64,000 nt of DNA from Fulvivirga ligni (GCF_021389935.1 NZ_CP089979.1:539001-603000), one strand, 5' to 3'; positions 54,285 through 63,190 are shown, counted from the stretch's first letter. Notes: generated from the letters alone by a model not told the origin. Program-made: numbers and translations.

Positions 54285-56732
54285 ATGACCTACCGAATCT
54301 ACCAGCTCTTTTTCCTACTTCCAATTTTGCTAATAGGCTGTGCCGCATCAGCTCCAAGCTCTTCATCTGCTACGGGAAGTATAGACAGCAAAACAGCAGG
54401 AATGACCAAATATGAAGGTTTTTTCACGTTTTATTACGATAAGAAATCGGATAAAATCATGCTGGTGGTTGATAAGTTTGATCAGGAATTTCTATATGTA
54501 AATTCTCTAGCAGCTGGAGTTGGCTCTAATGACATTGGTCTGGACCGGAACCAGTTAGGCAATGACAGGATTGTAAAATTTGAAAGACGAGGTCCGAAAA
54601 TTTTATTAATTGAACCTAACTATAAATATAGAGCCGTTAGCGATAATGAGGATGAGGTCAATTCGGTAAGAGATGCTTTTGCGCAATCTGTAATTCACGG
54701 TTTTCAGCTAATTACAGAGCAGGATGGGAAAGTTTTAGTAGATGCCACAGACTTTTTTATTTCTGATTCACACGGCGTCGCAAACTCTTTAAGGCGCTCA
54801 AATCAAGGTAGTTATTCTTTAGATAAATCAAGATCTGCCATCTATCTACCCAGAACTAAGGCCTTCCCGGAAAACAGTGAATTTGAAGCTACCGTAACTT
54901 TTACCGGTCAGGCACAAGGCGCCTATATAAGAAGTGTTACTCCCAATTCATCAGCTATTACGGTTAGAGTTCATCATTCATTTGTGCAGCTTCCAGATAA
55001 TAATTATACACCCAGGGTCTTTGATCCCAGAGCAGGTTATATCTCGACCAGCTATTTTGACTACGCCACTCCTATCGGTGAACCGCTGGAGAAAATATTC
55101 ATCACGAGACATCGCTTAAATAAGAAAGACCCTTCTGCCGCTCAGAGTGAACCTGAAGAACCTATTATATACTATTTAGACAGAGGAACGCCAGAACCAG
55201 TAAGATCTGCGCTCATGGAAGGAGCTAGCTGGTGGAATCAGGCCTTTGAAGCTGCAGGTTATATTAATGCCTTTCAAGTGAAGATGCTGCCAGAAGAGGC
55301 TGATCCTATGGATGTTAGGTATAATGTTATTCACTGGGTCCATCGATCTACCAGGGGCTGGTCTTATGGCACTTCGGTACTTGATCCAAGAACAGGAGAA
55401 ATTATAAAAGGTAACGTTTTATTGGGCTCGCTGAGAGTTCGCCAAGATTATTTAATAGCCGAAGGTCTTCTTGCTCCTTACAAGAAGGGTGAAAAATCCT
55501 CTGACACTATGGAAGAAATGGCCCTTGCCAGACTCAGGCAACTTGCTGCTCATGAGGTAGGACATACCTTAGGTCTTGCTCATAGCTATTCTTCCAGCTC
55601 TGAAGAAAGAGCTTCAGTGATGGATTATCCACATCCAAAAATAAAATTAAACAGCGAGGGAGAAATAGATCTTTCTGATGCTTATGATGATAAAATAGGG
55701 ACTTGGGATAAAGTGGCCATTAAGTTTGGTTATCAGGATTTTCCTGAAGGAAAGAATGAGAAAGAAGAATTAAATACCATCATTGATCAGTCTTTGACAG
55801 ATGGTCTAACTTTTATATCAGACCAGGATGCACGACCAAAAGGTGGGGCACATCCTTATGCACACCTTTGGGATAACGGAAAAAGTGCTGTGGACGAGCT
55901 CAATCATATTTTAGAAGTACGTAGAGTTGCCCTTAGCAACTTCGGAGAAGACAATATTAAAGAAGGCATGCCTTATGCCACCCTTGAAGAAGTTTTAGTA
56001 CCTATATATTATCTTCACCGCTATCAAACTGAAGCGGTAGCCAAATTAATAGGAGGCTTAAACTACAGATATGCTTTAAAGGGAGATGGGCAGCTCATCA
56101 CAGGCCTCATTGATCCCAATGAGCAGAAACTGGCACTTGGTGCTTTATTAGCTACAATAACCCCTGAAAGACTCATGCTGACGGAGGATCTGCTAGCAAT
56201 AATCCCACCCAGGCCTATGGGTTACAGCAGAGGAAGAGAGCTAATTGATATAAGAACCGACTTAACTTTTGATCCACTTGCTGCAGCCGAAAGCGCGGCT
56301 AATATGAGCATTAGTTTGCTTTTCAACAGTGCTAGAGCCCAGAGGCTGGTAGAACACCACGCTCGCGACCCTAAGCAACCAGGTTTAGAAGCGATTATTG
56401 ACCAAGCTTTGGCTTTTACATGGGAGCAGAAACCCTCAAGTAATGGCTATAAGGCAGAAATTCAAAGGACAGTAGATGATGTGGTACTTACACAGCTAAT
56501 GAACTTGGCAGTCAATAAACATTCAAGCGAACAGGTGAAAGCGGTGGCTTATTACAAAATCATAGAACTAAAAGACTGGTTGCAGTCAGTGCTTCCAAAA
56601 TCAGAAGAGCTGCAGAAAGCTCATTTTACTTATGCTATTCATAAAATTGAAGAGTTTATAAAAACACCAGAAAAATTTAAGCTGCCTGAACCTTTAGGCA
56701 CGCCGGATGGTTCGCCGATAGGGATGGATTGA
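54285..56732 (+). CDS. Lipoprotein zinc metalloprotease (DUF5117/DUF4953)
   Basis: An 815-residue lipoprotein (signal FFLLPILLIGCAASAP, Cys near 19). The N-terminal half is of DUF5117 type (YEGFFTFYYDKKSDKIMLVV) and the centre is a DUF4953-type zincin with AAHEVGHTLGLAHSY (HExxHxxGxxH, about residue 425) followed by the Met-turn-like SVMDYPHPKI. It is thus a metzincin-like secreted or outer-membrane protease. A double ATPase gene starts 4 nt after its stop, and the two may be cotranscribed. Substrate unknown. Confidence 0.88.
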   Translation: MTYRIYQLFFLLPILLIGCAASAPSSSSATGSIDSKTAGMTKYEGFFTFYYDKKSDKIMLVVDKFDQEFLYVNSLAAGVGSNDIGLDRNQLGNDRIVKFERRGPKILLIEPNYKYRAVSDNEDEVNSVRDAFAQSVIHGFQLITEQDGKVLVDATDFFISDSHGVANSLRRSNQGSYSLDKSRSAIYLPRTKAFPENSEFEATVTFTGQAQGAYIRSVTPNSSAITVRVHHSFVQLPDNNYTPRVFDPRAGYISTSYFDYATPIGEPLEKIFITRHRLNKKDPSAAQSEPEEPIIYYLDRGTPEPVRSALMEGASWWNQAFEAAGYINAFQVKMLPEEADPMDVRYNVIHWVHRSTRGWSYGTSVLDPRTGEIIKGNVLLGSLRVRQDYLIAEGLLAPYKKGEKSSDTMEEMALARLRQLAAHEVGHTLGLAHSYSSSSEERASVMDYPHPKIKLNSEGEIDLSDAYDDKIGTWDKVAIKFGYQDFPEGKNEKEELNTIIDQSLTDGLTFISDQDARPKGGAHPYAHLWDNGKSAVDELNHILEVRRVALSNFGEDNIKEGMPYATLEEVLVPIYYLHRYQTEAVAKLIGGLNYRYALKGDGQLITGLIDPNEQKLALGALLATITPERLMLTEDLLAIIPPRPMGYSRGRELIDIRTDLTFDPLAAAESAANMSISLLFNSARAQRLVEHHARDPKQPGLEAIIDQALAFTWEQKPSSNGYKAEIQRTVDDVVLTQLMNLAVNKHSSEQVKAVAYYKIIELKDWLQSVLPKSEELQKAHFTYAIHKIEEFIKTPEKFKLPEPLGTPDGSPIGMD

Positions 56733-56736
56733 TTAT

Positions 56737-58200
56737 ATGGATAAACTACTACTGAAATTTGAAAAAGCTATTGCCGGCTATGGAATAGCGCATGCCGTTC
56801 CTCCAATAGATTTAGAAATTTCCACCGGCGAACATGTGGCGCTGGTAGGCGAAAATGAGAAGAGAAAAACAGAATTTTTGGAGGCTGTAGCGGGTAAAAT
56901 AGCCATTCCTAAAGGCAGACTACATTGCTATTTTACTGATGAATATCTAAAGCACGACTTGCATAAGCCTATAGCCATGGTTTTTGCCAGGCACGAATTT
57001 AAAAGCTTAGGCGCCGGCCAAAAATTTTATTATCAACAACGATATAATTCCACTGATTCAGAAAACTCTGAAACGGTATCGAAATACCTTTCCAAAATAA
57101 AATCATTTAGGAAAAAACCTTATTGGACCATACCGAAAGTAGTAAAAAGGCTGAACTTAAAACCTTTGGAAGACAAAAAGCTGATAAAGCTTTCTAATGG
57201 AGAAACCAGGAAAGTTCTATTAGCAGCGGCCTTACTAAGGAACCCGGCAATATTACTATTGGATCATCCCATGGCGGGGTTAGATGCTGATAGCCGAGCC
57301 TTTTTTGGTTCATTGATTCCTGATATATCATTCTCAGGCATTACTATCATTATGAACACTTCATATGGAGAAATTCCTGAAGAAATTAACAAGTACATTG
57401 TCTTCAAGAATAAAAAACCCATAATAAAAGTTGATGCCGATCATCACCAAAAGCATCAGGAAAGCCTGGTAAGCCATCTTCCTGAAATTAATTTAACCCA
57501 TTTATTATCCAGCTCAGAGCTAGCCTACCGACACATTATTAAAATGAATAATGTGAACGTTAATTATAAAGGAAAGCAAATTTTAAGTAAGATTAATTGG
57601 ACTGTTCTACAGGGGCAAAGATGGTCGCTTACTGGCAAAAACGGAGCAGGCAAATCTACCTTACTCAGTTTGATTAATGGTGACAATCCTCAGGCTTATG
57701 CTAATGACATTTACTTGTTCGATAGAAAGCGAGGCAGCGGGGAAAGTATTTGGGACCTTAAATCAAACATTGGATATGTTTCTCCAGAATTGTTTCAGTA
57801 TTTTCCTGTGAACATGGTTTGTCACCAGGTTATAGCTACAGCCTTTGATCAACGGCTTACTTCTAATCATAAGATTAGTGAAGAAAGCAAAAATAGGATT
57901 GTGGAATGGATGAAGATAATGGGCATTGAAAATTACTATAATAGCCAATTTTCAAATGTATCTACTAATGTGCAGAGGTTGTGCTTATTAGCAAGGGCTT
58001 TAATTAATAACCCTACGCTTCTTATTTTGGATGAACCATTTCAAGGTTTCTCAGAGGAGCAGATTGTTTTTCAAAAGCATATCATTGATACAGCCTGCAA
58101 AAAGACCAACCTTACCTTGATATTTGTGAGCCATCATGAAGAAGAAATACCTGATAGTATTACTCATACTATCAGGCTTGAAAATGGCAAACAGATTTAG
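56737..58200 (+). CDS. Double ATP-binding cassette protein, ModF-like
   Basis: A 487-residue cytoplasmic protein with two ABC domains and no membrane part. In the first domain the Walker A is degenerate (LVGENEKRKTE instead of GxxGxGKST), while the signature (LSNGETRKVLLAAALLRNP) and Walker B (LLLDHPMAGLD) are near-normal. In the second domain Walker A is normal (TGKNGAGKSTLLSLI) and Walker B is LLILDEPFQGF, but the signature is degenerate (FSNVSTNVQRLCLLARA). The two halves are complementary, giving one plausible ATP site. ModF/PhrA-like proteins have this layout. It starts 4 nt after the metalloprotease gene. No transporter partner is visible. Confidence 0.87.
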   Translation: MDKLLLKFEKAIAGYGIAHAVPPIDLEISTGEHVALVGENEKRKTEFLEAVAGKIAIPKGRLHCYFTDEYLKHDLHKPIAMVFARHEFKSLGAGQKFYYQQRYNSTDSENSETVSKYLSKIKSFRKKPYWTIPKVVKRLNLKPLEDKKLIKLSNGETRKVLLAAALLRNPAILLLDHPMAGLDADSRAFFGSLIPDISFSGITIIMNTSYGEIPEEINKYIVFKNKKPIIKVDADHHQKHQESLVSHLPEINLTHLLSSSELAYRHIIKMNNVNVNYKGKQILSKINWTVLQGQRWSLTGKNGAGKSTLLSLINGDNPQAYANDIYLFDRKRGSGESIWDLKSNIGYVSPELFQYFPVNMVCHQVIATAFDQRLTSNHKISEESKNRIVEWMKIMGIENYYNSQFSNVSTNVQRLCLLARALINNPTLLILDEPFQGFSEEQIVFQKHIIDTACKKTNLTLIFVSHHEEEIPDSITHTIRLENGKQI

Positions 58201-58201
58201 C

Positions 58202-58684
58202 TTATAGCTTCGGCCATTTTATAGTTTCATCATCTATAAACTGAGGAGAAAGTTGCACTTCATCAAGCACATCTTTACTAAACCAAAAGTTAATAGACAA
58301 AGCATCAGACTCAAGTAAGATGTGCCTAGGACTTTCTTCAGAAGACCAATCTTCTTCCTGCACGTCATTAATACCTTCCTGATCAAAAATTTCTTCAAGA
58401 AAAGCTCGTCCTTCGCCAACAATAGCTTCTCCTTTAAACAAGTAATAATCTGAGTATACAGTGATTAGTACAAGTTTCCAATCATCTTCTTCATCAAAAT
58501 TCAGGGAAATACCCAATTCCAGATATTCCCAGGATTCTGTCATTTCTGATTCAGTTTCTGAGTATGAAAAAGTTTCTTTTTCATCTGGTTCGCCTATAAG
58601 TGCCAATACCATATTTCTGGTCATGCCAAACTTCAGGGCTCCCAATCCTTCGCCGGGGATTATCTCTCTAATTTTAGCTTTCAT
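58202..58684 (-). CDS. Acidic hypothetical protein of 160 residues
   Basis: A small acidic protein with an N-terminal pattern GEGLGALKFGMTRNMVLALIGEPDEKE, like the 'FGMT...vLG.Pd' opening of several small immunity-type and DUF proteins, then WEYLELGISLNFDEEDDWKLV and a C-terminal part ending IKWPKL. It has no signal peptide or membrane segment. It is convergent with the ModF-like gene (1-nt gap) and divergent from rluA. No function is recognised. Confidence 0.7.
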   Translation of the reverse strand: MKAKIREIIPGEGLGALKFGMTRNMVLALIGEPDEKETFSYSETESEMTESWEYLELGISLNFDEEDDWKLVLITVYSDYYLFKGEAIVGEGRAFLEEIFDQEGINDVQEEDWSSEESPRHILLESDALSINFWFSKDVLDEVQLSPQFIDDETIKWPKL

Positions 58685-58739
58685 ATTATGTGGTTTTTAC
58701 TGCCTCAAAACTACTGATAATTCAAATGAATAATATTTA

Positions 58740-58747
58740 TAAATTTG
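58740..58747 (+). promoter_or_regulatory. rluA promoter -7 box
   Basis: TAAATTTG matches TAnnTTTG, 24 nt before the ATG at 58772. A TTG inside it is in frame but would put the start within the promoter. Confidence 0.5.
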
Positions 58748-58771
58748 CATTTTAATCAGGGTTATAGAAAT

Positions 58772-59794
58772 ATGGAGGAAAACGAATTAATAGATGACGA
58801 TGAACTATACGAACATCATCGTATAGTGGCAGATCCAAAGCAGCAATTATTAAGAATAGACAAGTTTTTAATGGATCGCCTGCCTAATGTAACCCGCAAC
58901 AAACTGCAAGCGGCTATAAAAGATGGCTTTGTAAAAGTAAATGAGCTAGAGGTGAAACCTAACTATAAGGTAAGACCTGAAGATATCATTACCATAGCTT
59001 TACCAGAACCGCCGCGTGAAACGGAGGTAATCCCTCAAGATATCCCTTTAAATATAGTTTATGAGGACAAGGACCTGCTCGTGGTAAATAAAGAAGCAGG
59101 CATGGTGGTACATCCTGCCTACCAAAACTGGGAAGGCACTTTGGTAAATGCATTGTCATACCATTTTCAAAATTTACCAGAAATGGAAGGCAATGAGGGC
59201 AGACCTGGCTTAGTGCATCGTATTGATAAGGATACTTCTGGTTTACTGGTAATCGCAAAAACAGAACAGGCGATGAACGGCTTGGCCAAGCAGTTTTATG
59301 ACCACTCAATAGAGCGTACGTATTATGCCCTGGTTTGGGGGGTTCCTGAGCCAGACCACGGTACCGTAAATATAAACCTGGGTCGAAGCTTAAAAGATAG
59401 AAGAATTACAGTGCCCTATGAAGATGAAACTATTGGGAAACACGCCATTACTCATTATAAGCTGCTGGAAGACCTAAGATATGTAGGTCTCATCCAATGT
59501 AATCTGGAAACGGGCAGAACCCATCAGATCAGAGCGCACATGAAGCACATAGGACATACTTTATTTAATGATAGTACCTATGGAGGCGATAAGATTCTTA
59601 AAGGCACACCTTTCTCTAAATACAAAAGTTTTGTGGAGAACTGTTTTAAAATTTTACCCAGACAAGCTCTTCACGCTAAATCTCTAGGCTTTGTGCACCC
59701 AATAACCAAAGAATACATGCAGTTTGATAGTGAACTGCCCGCAGACTTTTCTGAGGTATTAGAAAAGTGGAGACACTACGTACAGTACACTTAA
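58772..59794 (+). CDS. RluA-family pseudouridine synthase
   Basis: The protein has 340 residues from the ATG at 58772 (MEENELIDDD); a TTG nine codons upstream is inside the promoter box and is not credible. It isomerises uridine in rRNA or tRNA. An S4 RNA-binding domain (about 30-85, RIDKFLMDRLPNVTRNKLQA) precedes the catalytic domain with Asp in VHRIDKDTSGLLVIAKTE (about 155) and ETGRTHQIRAHMKHIG and HAKSLGFVHP. The length and order match RluD-type enzymes. A good hairpin ends it. Confidence 0.93.
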   Translation: MEENELIDDDELYEHHRIVADPKQQLLRIDKFLMDRLPNVTRNKLQAAIKDGFVKVNELEVKPNYKVRPEDIITIALPEPPRETEVIPQDIPLNIVYEDKDLLVVNKEAGMVVHPAYQNWEGTLVNALSYHFQNLPEMEGNEGRPGLVHRIDKDTSGLLVIAKTEQAMNGLAKQFYDHSIERTYYALVWGVPEPDHGTVNINLGRSLKDRRITVPYEDETIGKHAITHYKLLEDLRYVGLIQCNLETGRTHQIRAHMKHIGHTLFNDSTYGGDKILKGTPFSKYKSFVENCFKILPRQALHAKSLGFVHPITKEYMQFDSELPADFSEVLEKWRHYVQYT

Positions 59795-59806
59795 CTATAA
59801 AATAAA

Positions 59807-59836
59807 AAAGCTACCTTCTTTTCGGAAGGTAGCTTT
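59807..59836. terminator. Terminator shared by rluA and the receiver gene
   Basis: AAAGCTACCTTC pairs perfectly with GAAGGTAGCTTT (12 bp, loop of 6). A-rich and T-rich flanks on both sides support bidirectional termination between convergent genes. Confidence 0.85.
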
Positions 59837-59867
59837 AATGAGTAGTTAAAACCAAACCAATAATGTT

Positions 59868-60326
59868 TTAAGCGTAGCCAATCTCAGCAAGGTGCTGAGT
59901 TTTACACTCGTCATAAGTTAAAGCTCTTCGCTGCTTATTTACACTTAAGTCACTCTCTCCTAATGCTTTCTTAATAGCATAGATCAAAGTGTTGTCTAAA
60001 TAAGGCTTGATTAAAAAGGCACTGGCTTCTAAATTTCTGGCCGTTCTTATATAATCAAGGTTTAATTCTGAGTGCAAAAATATGGTCTTAATATGCTGAG
60101 TAGTTTTTTCATTTCTTAGCATACTTACCATGTCTAAACCGTCCAGAACTGCAATGTCAATACAGGTAATAAGAAGATCAGGACTGACTTCTTTTGCGCC
60201 ATAGATGCCGTGAAGGCCATCATTGGCGTAGGTGAGCTGAAAATCAAAATGCGACAGGATACTGTGCATCTTTCTTCTTGCTTGCTCATCAGGATGAATA
60301 ATCATGATGCTTTTACGTTCCATCAT
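59868..60326 (-). CDS. Receiver-only protein lacking the phospho-acceptor Asp
   Basis: A 152-residue single receiver-type domain with no output domain. By alignment to a typical receiver, the site that should be the phospho-acceptor Asp is Cys: in PDLLITCIDIAVLDGLD the C is six residues before DGLD, where D is normal. The acidic pocket is HPDE instead of DD (one Asp lost), while the conserved Lys (FLIKPY) and the Ser (FLHSEL) remain. It is thus a pseudo-receiver, possibly acting by protein contact or a redox-type change. It converges with rluA and lies downstream of a palindrome cluster. Confidence 0.8.
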   Translation of the reverse strand: MMERKSIMIIHPDEQARRKMHSILSHFDFQLTYANDGLHGIYGAKEVSPDLLITCIDIAVLDGLDMVSMLRNEKTTQHIKTIFLHSELNLDYIRTARNLEASAFLIKPYLDNTLIYAIKKALGESDLSVNKQRRALTYDECKTQHLAEIGYA

Positions 60327-60488
60327 TAACGTCAGTTTGGGTCGATTAATGATAGCAAGTTAGTTAGTATGGAAATGTTATATTTTTAACAATTCTGAGA
60401 TTTAATTAAACATCAGAACTATTCGGCCATAACTAATTGATAGACAGTATTTTACAATGGGGTGGATAAAAGCTTGGTTGGAACATTT

Positions 60489-60540
60489 GGGTAAATTACC
60501 CTATGAAATTAGGTAAATTTACCTAACGTATATTACGTAA
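60489..60540. repeat. Cluster of three perfect palindromes
   Basis: GGGTAAATTACCC (60489-60501), TTAGGTAAATTTACCTAA (60509-60526, 18 bp) and ACGTATATTACGT (60526-60538) lie end to end, with TTACGTAA (60533-60540) inside. They sit between the NarL-type regulator gene stop and the receiver gene. They may be operators or RNA hairpins for the two minus-strand genes. Confidence 0.55.
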
Positions 60541-60546
60541 GGTTTT

Positions 60547-61194
60547 TTAGTCAAGTAAACCTATTTCATATGCGTACTTTACCAGACCTACCGTATTTCG
60601 CACACCCGTCTTGTCCATAATTCGGGCTCTATGGTTATGTATAGTCTTTTCAGAAAGTGACAATTTCTCACTTATTTCCTTCATTGTCAATTCTCTACAG
60701 ATAAGTAAAAGAATTTCTTTTTCGCGGTCGGTTAAACTGATGGTATTATTAAAAACGGGTCTGGTCTCGGCCTTTTTGCGGTCTTTTGCACCTTTTCTCA
60801 AAGCATTAACAACGATCTCATTTTGATAGAAATCATTCTTAACTACTGCAACAATAGCGTCTTGCACTTCTTCTGGTTCAGCATTTTTTAGCAAAAATGC
60901 ATGAGCCCCAATTTCCATTAAATAAAAGATATGCTGCTGAGTATCATGCATAGATAGGATAATTACTTTGATATCCGGATAGCGGCTCAGCACCTTCTCC
61001 GTAGCTTCAATACCATCCATTACCGGCATTTCCAGATCCATTAGAATCACCTGTGGAGGATCTTCTTTCACTAAATCTAAAAGTTCCTTACCATTCTGAG
61101 CCTCTTTTACCTCAGTAACATTTGGAAATGTTTTCACCAATCTACTCATCCCCTTTCTGAAAAGGGTCTGATCATCTGCAATATATACCTTCAT
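60547..61194 (-). CDS. NarL/LuxR-family response regulator
   Basis: A 215-residue regulator with a receiver (ADDQTLFRKG; phospho-acceptor Asp in VILMDLEMPVMDGIEATE near 55; Lys in FLLKNAEP) and a C-terminal LuxR-type helix-turn-helix (about 150-210, LTDREKEILLLICRELTMKE and ISEKLSLSEKTIHNHRARIM). It directly follows the kinase gene with no gap, and the membrane-protein gene before that, forming an operon. A palindrome cluster lies just downstream. Confidence 0.94.
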   Translation of the reverse strand: MKVYIADDQTLFRKGMSRLVKTFPNVTEVKEAQNGKELLDLVKEDPPQVILMDLEMPVMDGIEATEKVLSRYPDIKVIILSMHDTQQHIFYLMEIGAHAFLLKNAEPEEVQDAIVAVVKNDFYQNEIVVNALRKGAKDRKKAETRPVFNNTISLTDREKEILLLICRELTMKEISEKLSLSEKTIHNHRARIMDKTGVRNTVGLVKYAYEIGLLD

Positions 61195-61983
61195 TTAGCC
61201 TCCTATAACAATACTGATGCGAGTACCTTCATTCACTGCACTATCGAACTTCACCTCGCCATTTAATAAACTCACCCTATTTTCTATGTTATACAACCCT
61301 ATTCCTCTCTTTACATCCTCCTTTGTTTTCAGCAAATCGAAGCCTTTACCGTCATCACTCACCACCACTTCAATAGGATAATTCCAATTAATACTTACTT
61401 TAACCGATGAGGCTTGCGCATGTTTAAGCGCATTGTTGATTAATTCTTGAATTATTCTGTAAAGTAGAAGTTCGTCCTCTGCATTTAATTTAACTTTTTC
61501 TCCAATCTCATAAAAATTTATAGGTGTTTCTCGTGTAGATAATTTTTCACATAACTCACTTAAAGCCTTGCTCAAACCAAAGATTTCCAGGGAGGCCGGA
61601 AGTAAATCTTTAGATATTCTTCTTACAGTTTCAATGGTATCATCCAGCATTTCTTTAGCATCTACCATGGCCAGATCGAGTTCCTCCATGGGGATGGTTC
61701 CATTCTTCATCATATTGATACAGAGCTTAGTAGCGGAAAGCATGGCCCCCACACCATCATGAAGTTCCGTGGCTATTCTTCTTCTTTCTTTTTCCTGAGA
61801 CTCAAGGGTTGATTTTAGGAGTTCCTTCTGATACTCAGCCTCTAATTGTTGAGTATGAATTTTATTTTGAAGCATTTTCTTTTGATAATAAACCACAAAG
61901 AAAATAATGCCACCTGCCAGAATCAGCATGCCCGCAGTGCCAAGCACTAGAATAAGTATAAGATTGGTAGATTCGCTATCCAT
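61195..61983 (-). CDS. NarX-type sensor histidine kinase
   Basis: A 262-residue kinase with one N-terminal transmembrane helix (about 8-30), a coiled coil, HisKA_3 (about 65-130, ERRRIATELHDGVGAMLSAT) and HATPase_c (IIQELINNALKHAQASSVKV; VSDDGKGFD; GIGLYNIENRVSLLNGEV). It overlaps the upstream membrane-protein gene by 8 nt and abuts the regulator gene, so the three form one coupled unit. It has no extracellular domain, so sensing probably depends on the separate membrane protein. Confidence 0.94.
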   Translation of the reverse strand: MDSESTNLILILVLGTAGMLILAGGIIFFVVYYQKKMLQNKIHTQQLEAEYQKELLKSTLESQEKERRRIATELHDGVGAMLSATKLCINMMKNGTIPMEELDLAMVDAKEMLDDTIETVRRISKDLLPASLEIFGLSKALSELCEKLSTRETPINFYEIGEKVKLNAEDELLLYRIIQELINNALKHAQASSVKVSINWNYPIEVVVSDDGKGFDLLKTKEDVKRGIGLYNIENRVSLLNGEVKFDSAVNEGTRISIVIGG

Positions 61984-62635
61984 TTTTAAAATTGTAAACG
62001 CTCCTTCTACATAAAATGAACCCGTAAGAAAGTCCCAGATTTTTCACCACTCCTAGAAAATTATGAAAGTCATAGGAAAGTATGGCCGAAGCTTGCTGTT
62101 GTTTTACTAAAGGGTCAAAGATCATGAAAACAAATAAGCTACCACTAAAGTAAAGTAAAAGGCTGGAGTTAAACCAGAAGGAAGGAACTTGTAAAGGGTC
62201 CTCAGCTACTTGCTTTCGAATAAACTGAATAAAATATAGAATGCCGTAAGCACTGAATATAACATTAGACAATGTTTTAATCTTATTCACATCAACAGCA
62301 TTAGTTCCAAATTGAAACGTCAGCAATAGAAATATTAGTATCACTACTATTATTTGAATGACCCTTTTAGAACTCTTATTATCAAGCAGATAATAGTAGA
62401 AAAAAGAAACTAGAAGTATTTCCGCTACATTATATAACGGAGTAGATAAAGAGAGATAGTACCCAAAAAAATCCAATAATATCCTAAAACTGCCATCCGC
62501 CAAAAAGGAACAAGCAAGCAGGAATTTTAGTGAAGGATAGAACTTAAAGGGAGCTCGTAGCGAAATGAAAAATGCTACCCCTGAGCTTACTAATAGCAGA
62601 TAGGAAAAGGTCTTATAAACTATATAGAAATCCAT
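61976..62635 (-). CDS. Seven-helix membrane protein coupled to a histidine kinase
   Basis: A 219-residue polytopic inner-membrane protein with six to seven hydrophobic helices (about residues 8-25, 38-55, 67-83, 91-108, 122-140, 152-172, 190-208) and no large soluble part. Its gene overlaps the kinase start by 8 nt, suggesting it is the sensing subunit of a split receptor. I recognise no family. It follows the small Cys/Pro-tailed protein gene, from which it is separated by a hairpin. Confidence 0.78.
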   Translation of the reverse strand: MDFYIVYKTFSYLLLVSSGVAFFISLRAPFKFYPSLKFLLACSFLADGSFRILLDFFGYYLSLSTPLYNVAEILLVSFFYYYLLDNKSSKRVIQIIVVILIFLLLTFQFGTNAVDVNKIKTLSNVIFSAYGILYFIQFIRKQVAEDPLQVPSFWFNSSLLLYFSGSLFVFMIFDPLVKQQQASAILSYDFHNFLGVVKNLGLSYGFILCRRSVYNFKNG

Positions 62636-62654
62636 TATAGTTCAATAATAAAAA

Positions 62655-62678
62655 AAATACCCGAATGCCCGGGTATTT
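62655..62678 (-). terminator. Terminator after the Cys/Pro-tailed protein gene
   Basis: AAATACCCG pairs perfectly with CGGGTATTT (6-nt loop), then eight T on the minus strand. It separates the small protein from the membrane protein/kinase unit, though read-through could link them. Confidence 0.75.
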
Positions 62679-62686
62679 AATTTTAA

Positions 62687-63040
62687 TCATCCACCTAAAG
62701 GATCACCAGGAGGAGGGCAATCTGGAGGACAACAATGTCCATTATCCAAAATAGGATCATCAGCACCACTCTGACTTACAGAGGTTGCTAGAATGTTACT
62801 TTGATTAGCAGTAGCAGGCACTAATATTAGTTTAGGGTTGCCATCATCGTCTATTGCAAAATAGATTCTGATTCCCATAGCAGCACCATCCGTGCTACTT
62901 TCAGCCAAAAGCTGCTGTATGCGATCCTTTCCAAAAAAGATTGCCTTAATTTCACCGGGGTTTTTATCCCGATAATTTTGTGTCCAGCGTGTAGCTGTAG
63001 ACAAGGAGATAGGTCTCCCTTCCGTTCCGTTAAAAGCCAT
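62687..63040 (-). CDS. Small protein with a Cys/Pro-rich C-terminal tail
   Basis: A 117-residue protein. The N-terminal 90 residues (opening MAFNGTEGRPISLSTATRW, then YRDKNPGEIKAIFFGKDRI and MGIRIYFAIDDDGNPKLIL) form a compact conserved type of Bacteroidota protein. The C-terminus is unusual: NGHCCPPDCPPPGDPLGG, with three Cys and six Pro in about 18 residues. There is no signal peptide or membrane segment. Its function is unknown. It lies upstream of the split membrane receptor, kinase and regulator genes, which raises the possibility that it makes or is a signal, or is a metal-binding tail protein. Confidence 0.75.
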   Translation of the reverse strand: MAFNGTEGRPISLSTATRWTQNYRDKNPGEIKAIFFGKDRIQQLLAESSTDGAAMGIRIYFAIDDDGNPKLILVPATANQSNILATSVSQSGADDPILDNGHCCPPDCPPPGDPLGG

Positions 63041-63190
63041 AACTATAAGTTTTTTAGTTAATATTAATTAGTAATATATTTATATTTTATTTTAAATCCA
63101 AATTTGACGATCTCAATTAAGTAATAGAAGTTACAATCTGCCCTATCGTATTTAGGCATTAATTGGTTAATTTGGCTTCAAACTTTTACT

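Noticed and set aside
62687-63040. Ribosomally made modified peptide (RiPP) precursor
   Set aside because: No modifying enzyme or protease gene is adjacent and the first 90 residues look like a folded domain.
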